In this document: positions 53,629 through 61,607 of the stretch, piece after piece
How positions within the stretch are numbered: the first letter of the stretch is position 1
Layout of the letters: each line of letters opens with the position of its first letter
Assembly: GCF_034262375.1 (NCBI RefSeq)
Contig: NZ_CP139558.1
Location: 3,720,001-3,784,000 of the forward strand
Reading direction: 5' to 3'
Source: Mucilaginibacter sabulilitoris
GTDB lineage: Bacteria; Bacteroidota; Bacteroidia; Sphingobacteriales; Sphingobacteriaceae
Length of the DNA stretch: 64,000 bases
Notes under the pieces: generated by a model
What the model was told of the DNA's origin: nothing
The model's database searches: none
What the model saw: the letters and a program-made list of their open reading frames with translations, nothing else
Position numbers and translations under genes: made by a program

Positions 53629-55371
53629 ATGAAACGCATAAAAAAACTAAGATATATAAGCGCGGGAACAATGCTCCTTGTACTGTTAGTGGCAGGCAGT
53701 TGCACCAAGCTTGATGAGAAAGTATATGATAAAGTTGCAGTGGATCAGTTCCTGACCCGCAGAGACGATGTGATACGTGATTTTTTAAGGCCCTTTGAAC
53801 ATGCGTATTGGAGCATACAGGGTAATGATATTTATGCAGCCAGCGAAGATTGCACCGATGAGCTTGCTACGGTAAACCGGCAAGGCGACTGGCAGGACGG
53901 TGGATATTACCAGCGTATGCATTATCATACCTGGACCATTAACGATGGGTTTACAAGTGGCGCATGGACAGCCTTTTACCAGGGTATTGTACTCGCCACC
54001 AATTCCCTGCAGGATATGGAGGGCATAAAAGATCCGGCAAAATTAAATATAACACCAACTGAATTAGCCGATTTTAAAGCCGAATTAAAAACACTGCGTG
54101 CCTGGTTTAATTTAAGAGCGCTTGATTTTTACAGAAATATCGAGATTATTACCGATGTGAAAAGTTCAACACAGGGTAATAAGCAGGTACCCCCACAGGA
54201 AGCTTTTAACTTCATAGAATCGGAATTAAAGGCGGCCATTCCTGATTTGCCAACACGTGAGAGCCTGGGCGATCAGGGCATTGGAAGATGGACTAAAGCC
54301 GGTGCTGCCGCATTGCTGGTACGTTTATATCTAAATTCAAAAGTATACACGGGCGTTGATAAGTTTGCCGAATGCGCTGCAGTTTGTCAGGACATTATTA
54401 ATGGAAAGTATGGGGCCTATGCATTAGATACCCGCTGGGACGCGCCTTTCGATTATACCAATAGTACCGTGGCTTCCGAAACCATATATGGTTTCCCGGG
54501 TAGCTTGTCACGTACACACTGGCAGTACGATGGCGGGATGTTCTTTTTCGCCATGACCTATGACGCGGCACCCCTCTATTGCGGATTTACCGATTTTGGC
54601 CAGGCCAATCCAAAATACGCATTGCAGCCGGGCAGGGATGTAGATAGTGTAGAGTATAGCTTTCAATTGGGAAAACCTTTTGTGAAATTTCAAAAATACC
54701 CGGACGACTATCGCCTGAAGTTGTATAAAAATCTGGGAAACAGCAAAAGAGAAGGTATGTTCCTGTTCGGATATCTGCCCTATCAGCACAGCGTTAATGG
54801 AAAAACGGTGACCGATACTGTAAAGGGAAATAAAGGTGATTATCCTTTGTTTATCCGTGATCAGGTGGGTATGTTCCTGGACACCAAACCCGGGAAAAAA
54901 ATAGCCGATAAGGAATCTGACATGAACCATGCAGATCATAATTCAGGGGTGTTCTTTTTAAAATACCCGCTTTACCCAACGCCCGATCCTAACAGGATAA
55001 CTTCGGCTTATGCAGAAATCAGGTTATCTGAAATCTATTATTCACTTGCGGAGTGTAAATACAGGTCGGGCGACAAATCCGGCGCTGCGGTATTGTTAAA
55101 TGCGGTAAGGAAACGTAATTACCCTGCAAACTCTCCAAGTTTATATAAAAGCGACGGAAGCCAGTTAACTGATCAGGAAATGCTTGACGAGTGGGGGCGT
55201 GAGTTTTTGGGAGAAAACCGCCGTCGTACCGATCTGATACGCTGGGGCGTGTTTAGCACAGGCACCTGGTGGGATAAAAAACCAGATGGCGATAAGCACA
55301 CCGAAATATTTCCTATTGGTAAAGATATTTTGGGTGTGAACCCTCAACTGGTGCAAAATCCGGGATATTGA
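53629..55371 (+). CDS. SusD/RagB lipoprotein with a group II intron in its stop codon
   Basis: The 580-residue lipoprotein has the signal SAGTMLLVLLVAGSC with Cys25. SusD features include AELKTLRAWFNLRALDFYRN, RLYLNSKVYTGVDKF and the C-terminal EWGREFLGENRRRTDLIRWG. It ends LVQNPGY. The stop is TGA (55369-55371), of which only the T belongs to the gene: the G and A are the first bases of the outer group II intron. After splicing, the T joins AA at 59164-59165 to give TAA, so the protein is identical with or without splicing. Confidence 0.92.
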   Translation: MKRIKKLRYISAGTMLLVLLVAGSCTKLDEKVYDKVAVDQFLTRRDDVIRDFLRPFEHAYWSIQGNDIYAASEDCTDELATVNRQGDWQDGGYYQRMHYHTWTINDGFTSGAWTAFYQGIVLATNSLQDMEGIKDPAKLNITPTELADFKAELKTLRAWFNLRALDFYRNIEIITDVKSSTQGNKQVPPQEAFNFIESELKAAIPDLPTRESLGDQGIGRWTKAGAAALLVRLYLNSKVYTGVDKFAECAAVCQDIINGKYGAYALDTRWDAPFDYTNSTVASETIYGFPGSLSRTHWQYDGGMFFFAMTYDAAPLYCGFTDFGQANPKYALQPGRDVDSVEYSFQLGKPFVKFQKYPDDYRLKLYKNLGNSKREGMFLFGYLPYQHSVNGKTVTDTVKGNKGDYPLFIRDQVGMFLDTKPGKKIADKESDMNHADHNSGVFFLKYPLYPTPDPNRITSAYAEIRLSEIYYSLAECKYRSGDKSGAAVLLNAVRKRNYPANSPSLYKSDGSQLTDQEMLDEWGREFLGENRRRTDLIRWGVFSTGTWWDKKPDGDKHTEIFPIGKDILGVNPQLVQNPGY

Positions 55372-55916
55372 GCGCCATGAACGATTTGCGCAGCAAATCG
55401 GTGCTGTTTGAATGATGAGGACAGGCCCCTCGGTATCGGCTTACAGGAGCAGGTACCAAACCGCTGCTAAGTTGCTCTGGTAAAGAGCCAGGGTGGGAAG
55501 CGTTAGCAGAGAAGGCAGTATTAAGCTGTCAGGTAAGTATAAAGAAGACGAATGCAAATGAACTGCCGAAGAGACGTCGAAAGGATTAGATGATGTCAAA
55601 AGTAAAGTACAGTATCACTTTATTATCAGCAGGGAGGACGACCTGTTTACCGTCCCTGCGGCATCCGGCGTATAGGCAGCGTGAGCTTTATACAGGCATT
55701 CAAGCGGAACTTGGGAACCTGTCGGAACGATGTGAAGAGAAAAGGTCAAGCGGAAGAACCCGTAAGTCCGAAACTATCGATGCGTACCACAGGGGCAGAG
55801 CCGCCCGTAGTAGTGATGATAGCCTTGGAAACTTGGCAAGAGCGAAGGGGTGGCATTATCAGGCGCTGTACATTAATAGAAACTGTTCAAAGGGCAACCT
55901 ACAGGAGGTATAAGAC
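55372..55916 (+). ncRNA. Outer intron RNA domains I-IV, 5' portion
   Basis: This stretch is structured intron RNA rather than protein-coding; short open frames here do not look like proteins. It holds EBS2 and EBS1 and the strong GGGACGG-type stem near 55630-55665. It ends in the RBS of the intron RT. Confidence 0.7.
55903..55908 (+). promoter_or_regulatory. Strong Shine-Dalgarno (AGGAGG) of the outer intron RT
   Basis: AGGAGG lies 8 bases before the ATG at 55917 and fixes that start. Host genes in this window have no such sequence, as is usual in Bacteroidota. Confidence 0.7.
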
Positions 55917-56346
55917 ATGTATAGGCCAAAACCATATTGTATTTCGAAAAAGTCGGTGCAGGAAGCTTACTTGAAGATCAAAACCAACAAAGGGGCATCT
56001 GGTGTAGACCAGATGAGTATGGAAGCATTTGACCAACAGCCACAGAAACATCTGTATAAGCTATGGAACCAAATGAGTTCAGGCAGCTATATGCCCCCTG
56101 CGATTAAACTGGTGGAGATACCCAAGAAAGATGGCGGTAAAAGGCCATTAGGTATACCTACCATAACCGACCGTATCGGACAAGCGGTGGTAGCCGGGAT
56201 GTTGGGAAAGGTGGTCGACAACCTTTTCCATGATGATTCCTACGGCTACCGGCCTAAGAAATCTGCGTTGCAGGCAGTTGCCAAAACCCGTGAAAGGTGT
56301 TGGGAATATCACTGGCTGCTGGACGTAGATATCAAAGGGTTCTTCG
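55917..56346 (+). CDS. Outer intron reverse transcriptase/maturase, 5' exon (RT motifs 0-3)
   Basis: This is the first 143 codons plus one base of the outer intron RT. It has TNKGASGVDQMSMEAFDQQ (RT0), IPKKDGGKRPLGIPTITDR (RT1-2), DSYGYRPKKSALQAV and WLLDVDIKGFF, which is RT motif 3 with the first catalytic Asp. The frame is cut after GFF by the inner intron; read unspliced it ends GAPG with a stop at 56360. Joining base 56346 (G) to 58258-58259 (AC) makes the expected next Asp, and the reading continues DNIPHDLL. The joined gene, 55917-56346 plus 58258-59087, encodes 419 residues, the normal size for an RT with X/maturase domain and no endonuclease. Confidence 0.9.
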
Positions 56347-56360
56347 GTGCGCCGGGCTAA

Positions 56361-56865
56361 GTTCGGCATTTTCAGCAGGTGAGATTCCTGTCTCAGCAAG
56401 GGCTAAGCCTGCCCACTGAGAATCGAGCCTTGAGTGCGTTAGGTAACGAAGCGTGCTAAGCGTAGGCAGAGCGATGACCGGGCCACAACGCAAGTGAAGC
56501 TATTGAGCCTCGTTATTAGAGAACCGGAGGCCGACAGGCTCGAAGAACCTGGAAGGCAAAAGTAGGCACTCGCAGAAGGCGAGAGTGTTGGAGACTCCGG
56601 CGGGGTCTTAGGGCGTGGCACGGCAGAAACGGAAATGACGGAAACCCGGGAGATCCATACCAGTCCTTGTCGGGAAGATAAGGTACACCGGACTAAAGGA
56701 GCTCCGAAGAAAGGTGGAGGCTGATATGGAAGTCGGACCTGTTCATAGTATTCTGAGCGCAGGAAAGCTGCGTACACGGGGAAGGGACAGGCAGGAATGT
56801 AACACAGTAAAGGGACACATGAACCTTACAAATTATGGAAACATGAACACAGAGAAGGAGAACGC
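56361..56865 (+). ncRNA. Inner intron RNA domains I-IV, 5' portion
   Basis: About 500 bases of G+C-rich, strongly structured intron RNA precede the inner RT. EBS1 lies at 56541-56547. Open frames on either strand here are not credible proteins. AAGGAG at 56855-56860 is a Shine-Dalgarno 5 bases before the RT start. Confidence 0.7.
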
Positions 56866-58155
56866 ATGAAAACGCAACTGAGCAGTGTAGCCGTGAAGGC
56901 AAAATTAGACAAGAGGACGGTGTTCACCTCTTTGGCGCATCTTTTAACACCAACTTTCTTAAAGGAAACATGGAAGAAGATGAACAAGAAAGGAGCGCCG
57001 GGAATCGACAAGGAAACAATGGCAGCTTTTGCAGAAAAGCTGGAAGAAAGAGTACAAGAAATGCACGAACAATTACGAGCAGGTAAGTATTATGCGCCAC
57101 CAGTACGCCGGGTAGAAATACCCAAAGATGGAGCCAAAACGAGATTGTTGGGTATACCCACCGTTTCCGACCGGTTGCTGCAAGCTGCTGTAGCAAGGAT
57201 ACTGAATGCCGTGTTCGAGCCTGTCTTTCTGAACTCATCATGGGGTTACAGGCCAAAGCGAGATGCACATGGCGCGATAGGCGCATTACGAAGCCACATT
57301 ATTGCAGGCAAGGTAATGCAAGTCTATGAAGCAGATATACGTGCCTACTTTGACAGGGTAAATCATGATTGGTTAAGACAATTTCTAAAGCAGAAAATTG
57401 CAGACCCGGTAATACTCCGATTGGTTGACAAATGGCTCCGGGCGGGAATAATGTCCGACGGGCTGAAAATCAGTAAAGAAGACGGAGTACCACAGGGTGG
57501 CCCGGTATCGTGCATACTGGCAAATGTATATCTGCATTACGTACTCGACCTATGGTTTGAAAAGAAGTTAAAAGCTTCTTGTAACGGCGAAGCACACCTG
57601 GTGCGTTACGTGGACGATTTTGTGGCTTGTTTCCAATATGAAAGAGACGCGATTCGCTTTGGCAAGGAACTGAAGGAACGCTTCCAGGAGTTTCATCTGG
57701 AACTGGCAGAAGAAAAGACAAGGTCAATGCCATTCGGGCGGTTCGCCAGAGAACGGGGCAAAAGCTTTAACCAACCTGTTGGAAAGTTCGACTTTCTTGG
57801 CTTCGCTCACATCTGTGGGACAGACCATGAAGGTAAGTTCGTTCTAATTCGAAAACCCAGACAGAAAAGCTGTCGAAAGTTCCTTGACAGGGTAAAGGAA
57901 TGGTTGAAACGACATCCACACTATGATGTGTGGGATCAGCAGAGGCAAATACTGTCGATGTTGAGAGGTTTCTATCAATACTACGCCTTAACACATTGTG
58001 TGGAGAAATTGAACCTGATAAGGCTCTATGTGAGAAGGTGTTGGCGCTTTGCTATCAGACGCAAAAGCCAGCGCACTCGCTCGCAATGGGGATATCTGGA
58101 CAATAAAAAGTGGTTTGAAATGCCCTATCCACAATTGTTACACGCTAATATCTAA
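56866..58155 (+). CDS. Inner intron reverse transcriptase/maturase
   Basis: The 429-residue protein is an intact group II intron-encoded RT. It has NKKGAPGIDKETMAAFAEKL (RT0), RRVEIPKDGAKTRLLGIPTV (RT1-2), YEADIRAYFDRVNHDWL (RT3, Asp157), EDGVPQGGPVSCILANVYLH (RT4) and LVRYVDDFVACF (RT5, YVDD at 248-251). The X/maturase domain has LSMLRGFYQYYALTHCVEKL and RLYVRRCWRFAIRRKSQR. There is no HNH endonuclease domain. It helps its intron fold and splice and can drive retrohoming. It clearly differs from the outer RT (YVDD against YADD, different C-terminus), so the two introns belong to different lineages. Confidence 0.95.
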   Translation: MKTQLSSVAVKAKLDKRTVFTSLAHLLTPTFLKETWKKMNKKGAPGIDKETMAAFAEKLEERVQEMHEQLRAGKYYAPPVRRVEIPKDGAKTRLLGIPTVSDRLLQAAVARILNAVFEPVFLNSSWGYRPKRDAHGAIGALRSHIIAGKVMQVYEADIRAYFDRVNHDWLRQFLKQKIADPVILRLVDKWLRAGIMSDGLKISKEDGVPQGGPVSCILANVYLHYVLDLWFEKKLKASCNGEAHLVRYVDDFVACFQYERDAIRFGKELKERFQEFHLELAEEKTRSMPFGRFARERGKSFNQPVGKFDFLGFAHICGTDHEGKFVLIRKPRQKSCRKFLDRVKEWLKRHPHYDVWDQQRQILSMLRGFYQYYALTHCVEKLNLIRLYVRRCWRFAIRRKSQRTRSQWGYLDNKKWFEMPYPQLLHANI

Positions 58156-58184
58156 TTATGCAAAGAATGGACAAACATCCTGAA

Positions 58185-58217
58185 GAGCCCGTTGCGGGAA
58201 ATCTGCACGGCGGGTTC
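58185..58217 (+). ncRNA. Domain V of the inner intron
   Basis: GAGCCCG and CGGGTTC close a stem of about 33 bases with a GAAA-type loop and a 2-base bulge, the fixed form of the group II catalytic domain. It begins 29 bases past the inner RT stop codon. Confidence 0.9.
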
Positions 58218-58257
58218 TGTGGGGGAAGCAAGGGAGTAATCTGTGCTTCTACCCGAC
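58218..58257 (+). ncRNA. Domain VI and 3' splice site of the inner intron
   Basis: The stem GGGxGAAGCA/TGCTTCxxCCC leaves an unpaired A at 58251, six bases before the last intron base. The 3' end is GAC, fitting the AY rule. Confidence 0.8.
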
Positions 58258-59087
58258 ACAACATCCCGCATGATCTGCTCATGCTGTCTGTTGAGAAACA
58301 TGCAGCGGACGAATGGATGGTAGTATACATCAAAAGATGGCTGGTAGCACCCTTGCAACTGGAAGATGGAACGATAGTGCAAAGGACGAAAGGCGTGCCG
58401 CAAGGCTCGGTGATCGGTCCCATACTATCAAACCTTTACCTGCATTACGCAATGGATATGTGGCTGATGAACAACTATCCCGACTTAGCTTTCGAGCGGT
58501 ATGCGGATGATGGAGTCATTCATTGCAGGCGAGAAGAACAAGCTATCCGCTTAAAGGAACTACTGGCTAAGCGACTGAAGGATTGCGGACTGGAGATGCA
58601 CGAAGACAAAACAAAGATCGTCTACTGCAAAGACAGCAACCGTACCAACAAAAGCCCCAAAGTAGTAACGTTCGACTTCCTTGGTTACACGTTCAAGCCG
58701 CGACAAGCGCAGAACAGCCAACGGAAAGAGGACTTTACCAACTTCCTGCCGGGCGTAAGCACAAAGGCAATGACAGCGATGAATGAAAAGCTGAACAACA
58801 TGCCGATACTGCGCATACCAGGCATCGAAGTCGAGGCAGTTGCCAAAGCCATAAATCCTGTCCTGCAAGGTTGGATTAACTACTATGGCAAGTTCTATGC
58901 GACAAGGTTGAGAGACTTTATGCGCACGATAAATGCCAAAATAGCCAACTGGGCAATACGGAAATACAAAAAGCTTAGAACCAGCGTCACCAGAGGAATG
59001 AAATGGGTAAGCAGCCTTTACAGGCGTAAACCCAACTTGTTCGCACACTGGGCATTCGGTGCTAAGCCATTAATGGAACTACGATAA
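58258..59087 (+). CDS. Outer intron reverse transcriptase/maturase, 3' exon (RT motifs 3-7, X)
   Basis: This is the second part of the split RT and begins with the last two bases of the Asp codon. It continues NIPHDLLMLSVEKH (rest of RT3), QRTKGVPQGSVIGPILSNLY (RT4), FERYADDGVIHC (RT5, YADD at spliced residues 225-228) and VVTFDFLGYTF. The X/maturase domain follows, with INPVLQGWINYYGKFYATRL and NLFAHWAFGAKP at the end. The frame is open upstream to 58158, but that part is inner-intron sequence. No start signal lies near 58258, so it is not a separate gene. It stops 3 bases before domain V. Confidence 0.9.
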
Positions 59088-59090
59088 TGG

Positions 59091-59124
59091 GAGCCGTATG
59101 CGCGGAGACGTGCACGTACGGTTC
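59091..59124 (+). ncRNA. Domain V of the outer intron
   Basis: GAGCCGT...ACGGTTC form the 34-base domain V hairpin with a GAGA loop and the 2-base bulge. It starts 3 bases past the RT stop codon. Confidence 0.92.
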
Positions 59125-59174
59125 TGATAGAATCTCAGGCTGCAATGCCTGGGTTTACTAACTAATCAAATCAA

Positions 59175-59211
59175 CTGCCGCTCCGTACCCTTATTGGCAT
59201 TGGAGCGGCAG
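59175..59211 (+). terminator. Hairpin in the 3' exon after the outer intron
   Basis: CTGCCGCTCC (59175-59184) and GGAGCGGCAG (59202-59211) pair perfectly around a 17-base loop. It lies 11 bases past the intron, so after splicing it would stand just beyond the susD stop. No U-run follows, but the next hairpin does have one. Confidence 0.55.
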
Positions 59212-59229
59212 ATTGTAAGATTTTGCCAC

Positions 59230-59256
59230 AAAGCCTTCTAATTGAAGGCTTTTTTT
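59230..59256 (+). terminator. Terminator of the third susCD operon
   Basis: AAAGCCTTC and GAAGGCTTT pair around TAATT and are followed by a U-run. It ends the susCD transcript, including the intron. It marks the original 3' end of the operon before the intron came in. Confidence 0.85.
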
Positions 59257-59435
59257 GTTGACTCTTTTTGCCCTCAGGTTGTCCTTGCTGACGCCGCGAA
59301 GCCTTCTTTACCCTATTTATTCCCTCAGTTTCAGCGGCAAACCTTTTAGTTGTATAAACTGCATTTTATTGTTTCAGAATCCCTTTCTGATGAAAATATA
59401 TAAATTAGCTATGTGTTAAAAAAAATCCCCTAACT

Positions 59436-61052
59436 ATGAAAGTGTTGCTGTCGGTGTTCTTTTTTATAATAGTATCCTGTAATGCAAAATGTAAAGAATA
59501 TACTGATAGTCTTTTAAGGGTTTTAAAATCCGAGATCCTAAAAAAAAAAATCTACGATGGTGAAAAAGACCGCCATATCAAAAAATTAAAGGAAACCCTG
59601 GCTTCGGTTCCCAAATCCGATTTTTACACCCAATATGCCATTTGCGATAAGCTGTACCAGGAGTATAAGGATTTCATATTTGATTCGGCCCATGTATATA
59701 CTGAAAAGCTGCTGGCCTTAAGCCGTAAGATGAACGATTTGCCTAAGCTGTATGAAAGCAAAATAAAGCTGGGTACAATTCAATCGTCATGGGGCATGTT
59801 TAAGGAAACTTTTGAATGTCTTAGTCAGATTGACGTAAACCAGGCACCTGATAGCGTCAAATTAAGATACTATGAATTAAAATCAAAAGCTTATACCCGG
59901 CAGGCTCTGTATAATACCGATGAATTTTATTCCCCTTCTAACCGCGCCGAATCTATAAAAGCCTTAACCGCGGCCATACGCCTAAGTAAGCCAGGATCGT
60001 ATGAAAAATATAGGCATTTAGCCGAGCTGTGCACGATATACGGGCAAAATGATAAGGCCACCGCTTATTGTGTTAAATTATTGAACAGCAATTTACCAAC
60101 CTATCATGAACGTGCCATGATAGCACATGATTTAAGCAATTTAACTACCGGGCCCCAAAAAATACGACTAATTACACTTGCTGCCATTTATGATATCCGC
60201 TCGTCAACCAAAGAGACGTTGGCCATTTTTACACTTGGAAAAATATTAATGGATGAGGGCAAAATTGAAGATGCTGAAATCCTTTTACAGGAAGCGCTGG
60301 ATCAGGCCAATATTTATGGCAACAAGATGCATAAGATAGAAATTGTGGCCATTTTAACCACGCTATCGGCTCAAAAGCTCATCAATTCTGAAAATAAAAA
60401 AAATGAAATATTAACCTATCTCATAACTATCTTAAGCATCGCCATAGCGGGCGTTGTATTTATTTCGGTAGTTGTATATACCAGGTTAAAAAGAGTAAAA
60501 CGCCGTGAAGCCATCGTGAGCGAAAAGAACCAGCATTTAGATGGTTTAAATAAAAAACTTTCAGAAGATGCCCAGATCAAGGAAGAATACATTGGTTATT
60601 TTTTTGACGTTATTTCCGGTTATATTCTCAAACTCGAAAAAATAAAAAGAAATACCGAACGTAAGATCAAAATTCAGAATTATGAGGAGTTATTGCATTT
60701 AGCCAATCAAATCGACATTAAACAAGAGCGTCATATTTTGTTTCATACGTTCGATAATATATTCCTTAAGCTGTTCCCTAATTTTATTACCTCCTTTAAC
60801 GCTTTGCTAAAGCCCGAAGATCAGATATGGCCAAAGGATAATGAGATTTTAAACACTAACCTGCGCATATTTGCCCTCATGCGGTTAGGTATTAAGGATA
60901 CACAAACAATAGCCAATATACTGCAGAGTGCCGTAAGCACTATTTACACTTACAAAACCCGAATTAAATCAAAGGCGCTTGTACATGGCGATGATTTTGA
61001 AAACAAGATCATGGAGATCAATTTTGTCGACATCGAAAGCGTCCATTCTTAA
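59436..61052 (+). CDS. DUF6377-type membrane regulator (copy B)
   Basis: The 538-residue protein has a signal peptide (MKVLLSVFFFIIVSCNAKC), a helical TPR-like part (about 25-320), a membrane helix (about 325-347, LITILSIAIAGVVFISVVVY), a coiled coil and a C-terminal helix-turn-helix (LRIFALMRLGIKDTQTIANI, LQSAVSTIYTYKTRIKSKAL). It is a close relative of copy A at 48528-50147, most alike in the cytoplasmic part (MFPNFIAVF against LFPNFITSF). It stands directly before the fourth susC gene on the same strand and is its likely controller. Confidence 0.85.
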   Translation: MKVLLSVFFFIIVSCNAKCKEYTDSLLRVLKSEILKKKIYDGEKDRHIKKLKETLASVPKSDFYTQYAICDKLYQEYKDFIFDSAHVYTEKLLALSRKMNDLPKLYESKIKLGTIQSSWGMFKETFECLSQIDVNQAPDSVKLRYYELKSKAYTRQALYNTDEFYSPSNRAESIKALTAAIRLSKPGSYEKYRHLAELCTIYGQNDKATAYCVKLLNSNLPTYHERAMIAHDLSNLTTGPQKIRLITLAAIYDIRSSTKETLAIFTLGKILMDEGKIEDAEILLQEALDQANIYGNKMHKIEIVAILTTLSAQKLINSENKKNEILTYLITILSIAIAGVVFISVVVYTRLKRVKRREAIVSEKNQHLDGLNKKLSEDAQIKEEYIGYFFDVISGYILKLEKIKRNTERKIKIQNYEELLHLANQIDIKQERHILFHTFDNIFLKLFPNFITSFNALLKPEDQIWPKDNEILNTNLRIFALMRLGIKDTQTIANILQSAVSTIYTYKTRIKSKALVHGDDFENKIMEINFVDIESVHS

Positions 61053-61607
61053 GCAGGTTCGCCGGTTCGTTTGTGATATTTAAGGGTTAATCTAAGGGTT
61101 AATTTTAATGCTTTTATCTTCAAATAGCTTAAACTTTAGTTAGATTTTTTATTAATTAATTTGGTTTAATTTACTGATAATGAATTTTTTATACAAAAAA
61201 GCGTTTTGATTTTTTATAAGCGTCGGTAAAACAGGTATTTATTGTACTTCCCTATATACAACTTTGTATGTTATCCAATCATTACGGTTAACCTAAGTTA
61301 TTAACCGCCTACCGGTGATCGGATACCCTTATAAACCAATAATAGTTTTTTTTCGGAAAATGTAGTTACGTATGTAAAATACAGTAAGCAGGCTGCCGCT
61401 GCTTAAGAATTTTACCTGTACCATAAATATCATTCCGAAACAGCATAGGTCGATAACCAAATTGATAGGAATGTCGTTTGTGACGCTCCTAAAACGATTT
61501 TATAAACCAATTTTTAACCTAACAATCATGCCAATGAAGAAAAAATCAAGCAAAATCATCACTGAAATTTCAATCAATCTTTTTTAGCATCTAATTAAAA
61601 ACCAATT
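61053..61607 (+). other. Intergenic control region before the fourth susC
   Basis: These 555 bases hold no gene I can support. They contain a 12-base tandem repeat, a TTAGATTTT motif at 61140-61148 shared with the other DUF6377-linked susC, and a TAAGCAG/CTGCTTA hairpin at 61384-61404. No perfect promoter was seen. A 19-codon open frame at 61528-61587 has no clear function. Confidence 0.5.
61081..61104 (+). repeat. Tandem 12-base repeat after DUF6377 copy B
   Basis: TAAGGGTTAATC and TAAGGGTTAATT stand head to tail, differing only in the last base. They begin 29 bases past the regulator's stop codon, in the control region of the next susC. Confidence 0.6.

Larger units (their letters stand above)
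56347..58257 (+). mobile_element. Inner group II intron inserted in the outer intron RT gene
   Basis: The element begins GTGCGCC, the exact group II consensus, and ends CCGAC. Exon bases TTCTTCG (56340-56346, IBS1) pair perfectly over 7 bases with CGAAGAA (56541-56547, EBS1), which lies in the loop of a CAGG/CCTG hairpin. Domain V is at 58185-58217. Domain VI closes with GAAGCA/TGCTTC and GGG/CCC stems around a bulged A at 58251, the seventh base from the 3' end, as expected of the branch point. The intron is 1911 bases long, encodes its own RT (56866-58155), and looks complete and functional. Confidence 0.93.
55370..59163 (+). mobile_element. Outer group II intron, host of a nested intron (twintron)
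   Basis: The 5' end GAGCGCC departs from GUGYG at one base. Pairing supports it. Exon bases GATATT (55364-55369, IBS1) pair with AGTATC (55611-55616, EBS1), which sits in the loop of an AAAGT/ACTTT hairpin. Exon AATCC (55357-55361, IBS2) pairs with GGATT (55583-55587, EBS2), in the usual order. Domain V is at 59091-59124 and domain VI runs to the 3' end, with a bulged A expected near 59157. The 3' end is placed at 59163, or 59162 if the intron starts at 55369; both give one spliced product. The encoded RT is split by the inner intron. There is no endonuclease domain. Confidence 0.85.

Noticed and set aside
55590..55974. Two overlapping open frames of about 100 codons before the intron RT
   Set aside because: They lie in domain I of the outer group II intron, overlap EBS1, and have no recognisable protein features.
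56347..56360. A truncated 147-residue RT as a decayed pseudogene
   Set aside because: The premature stop comes from inner-intron sequence. The second half is intact and in frame, so a splice explains it better than decay.
58158..58257. Start of a separate 309-residue RT gene at 58158
   Set aside because: These bases are domain V and VI of the inner intron. The product would lack RT motifs 0-3; it is the 3' exon of the split RT.
61528..61587. A 19-codon open frame (MPMKKKSSKIITE...) as a leader peptide before susC
   Set aside because: Too short to test by eye, and no attenuator structure follows it.
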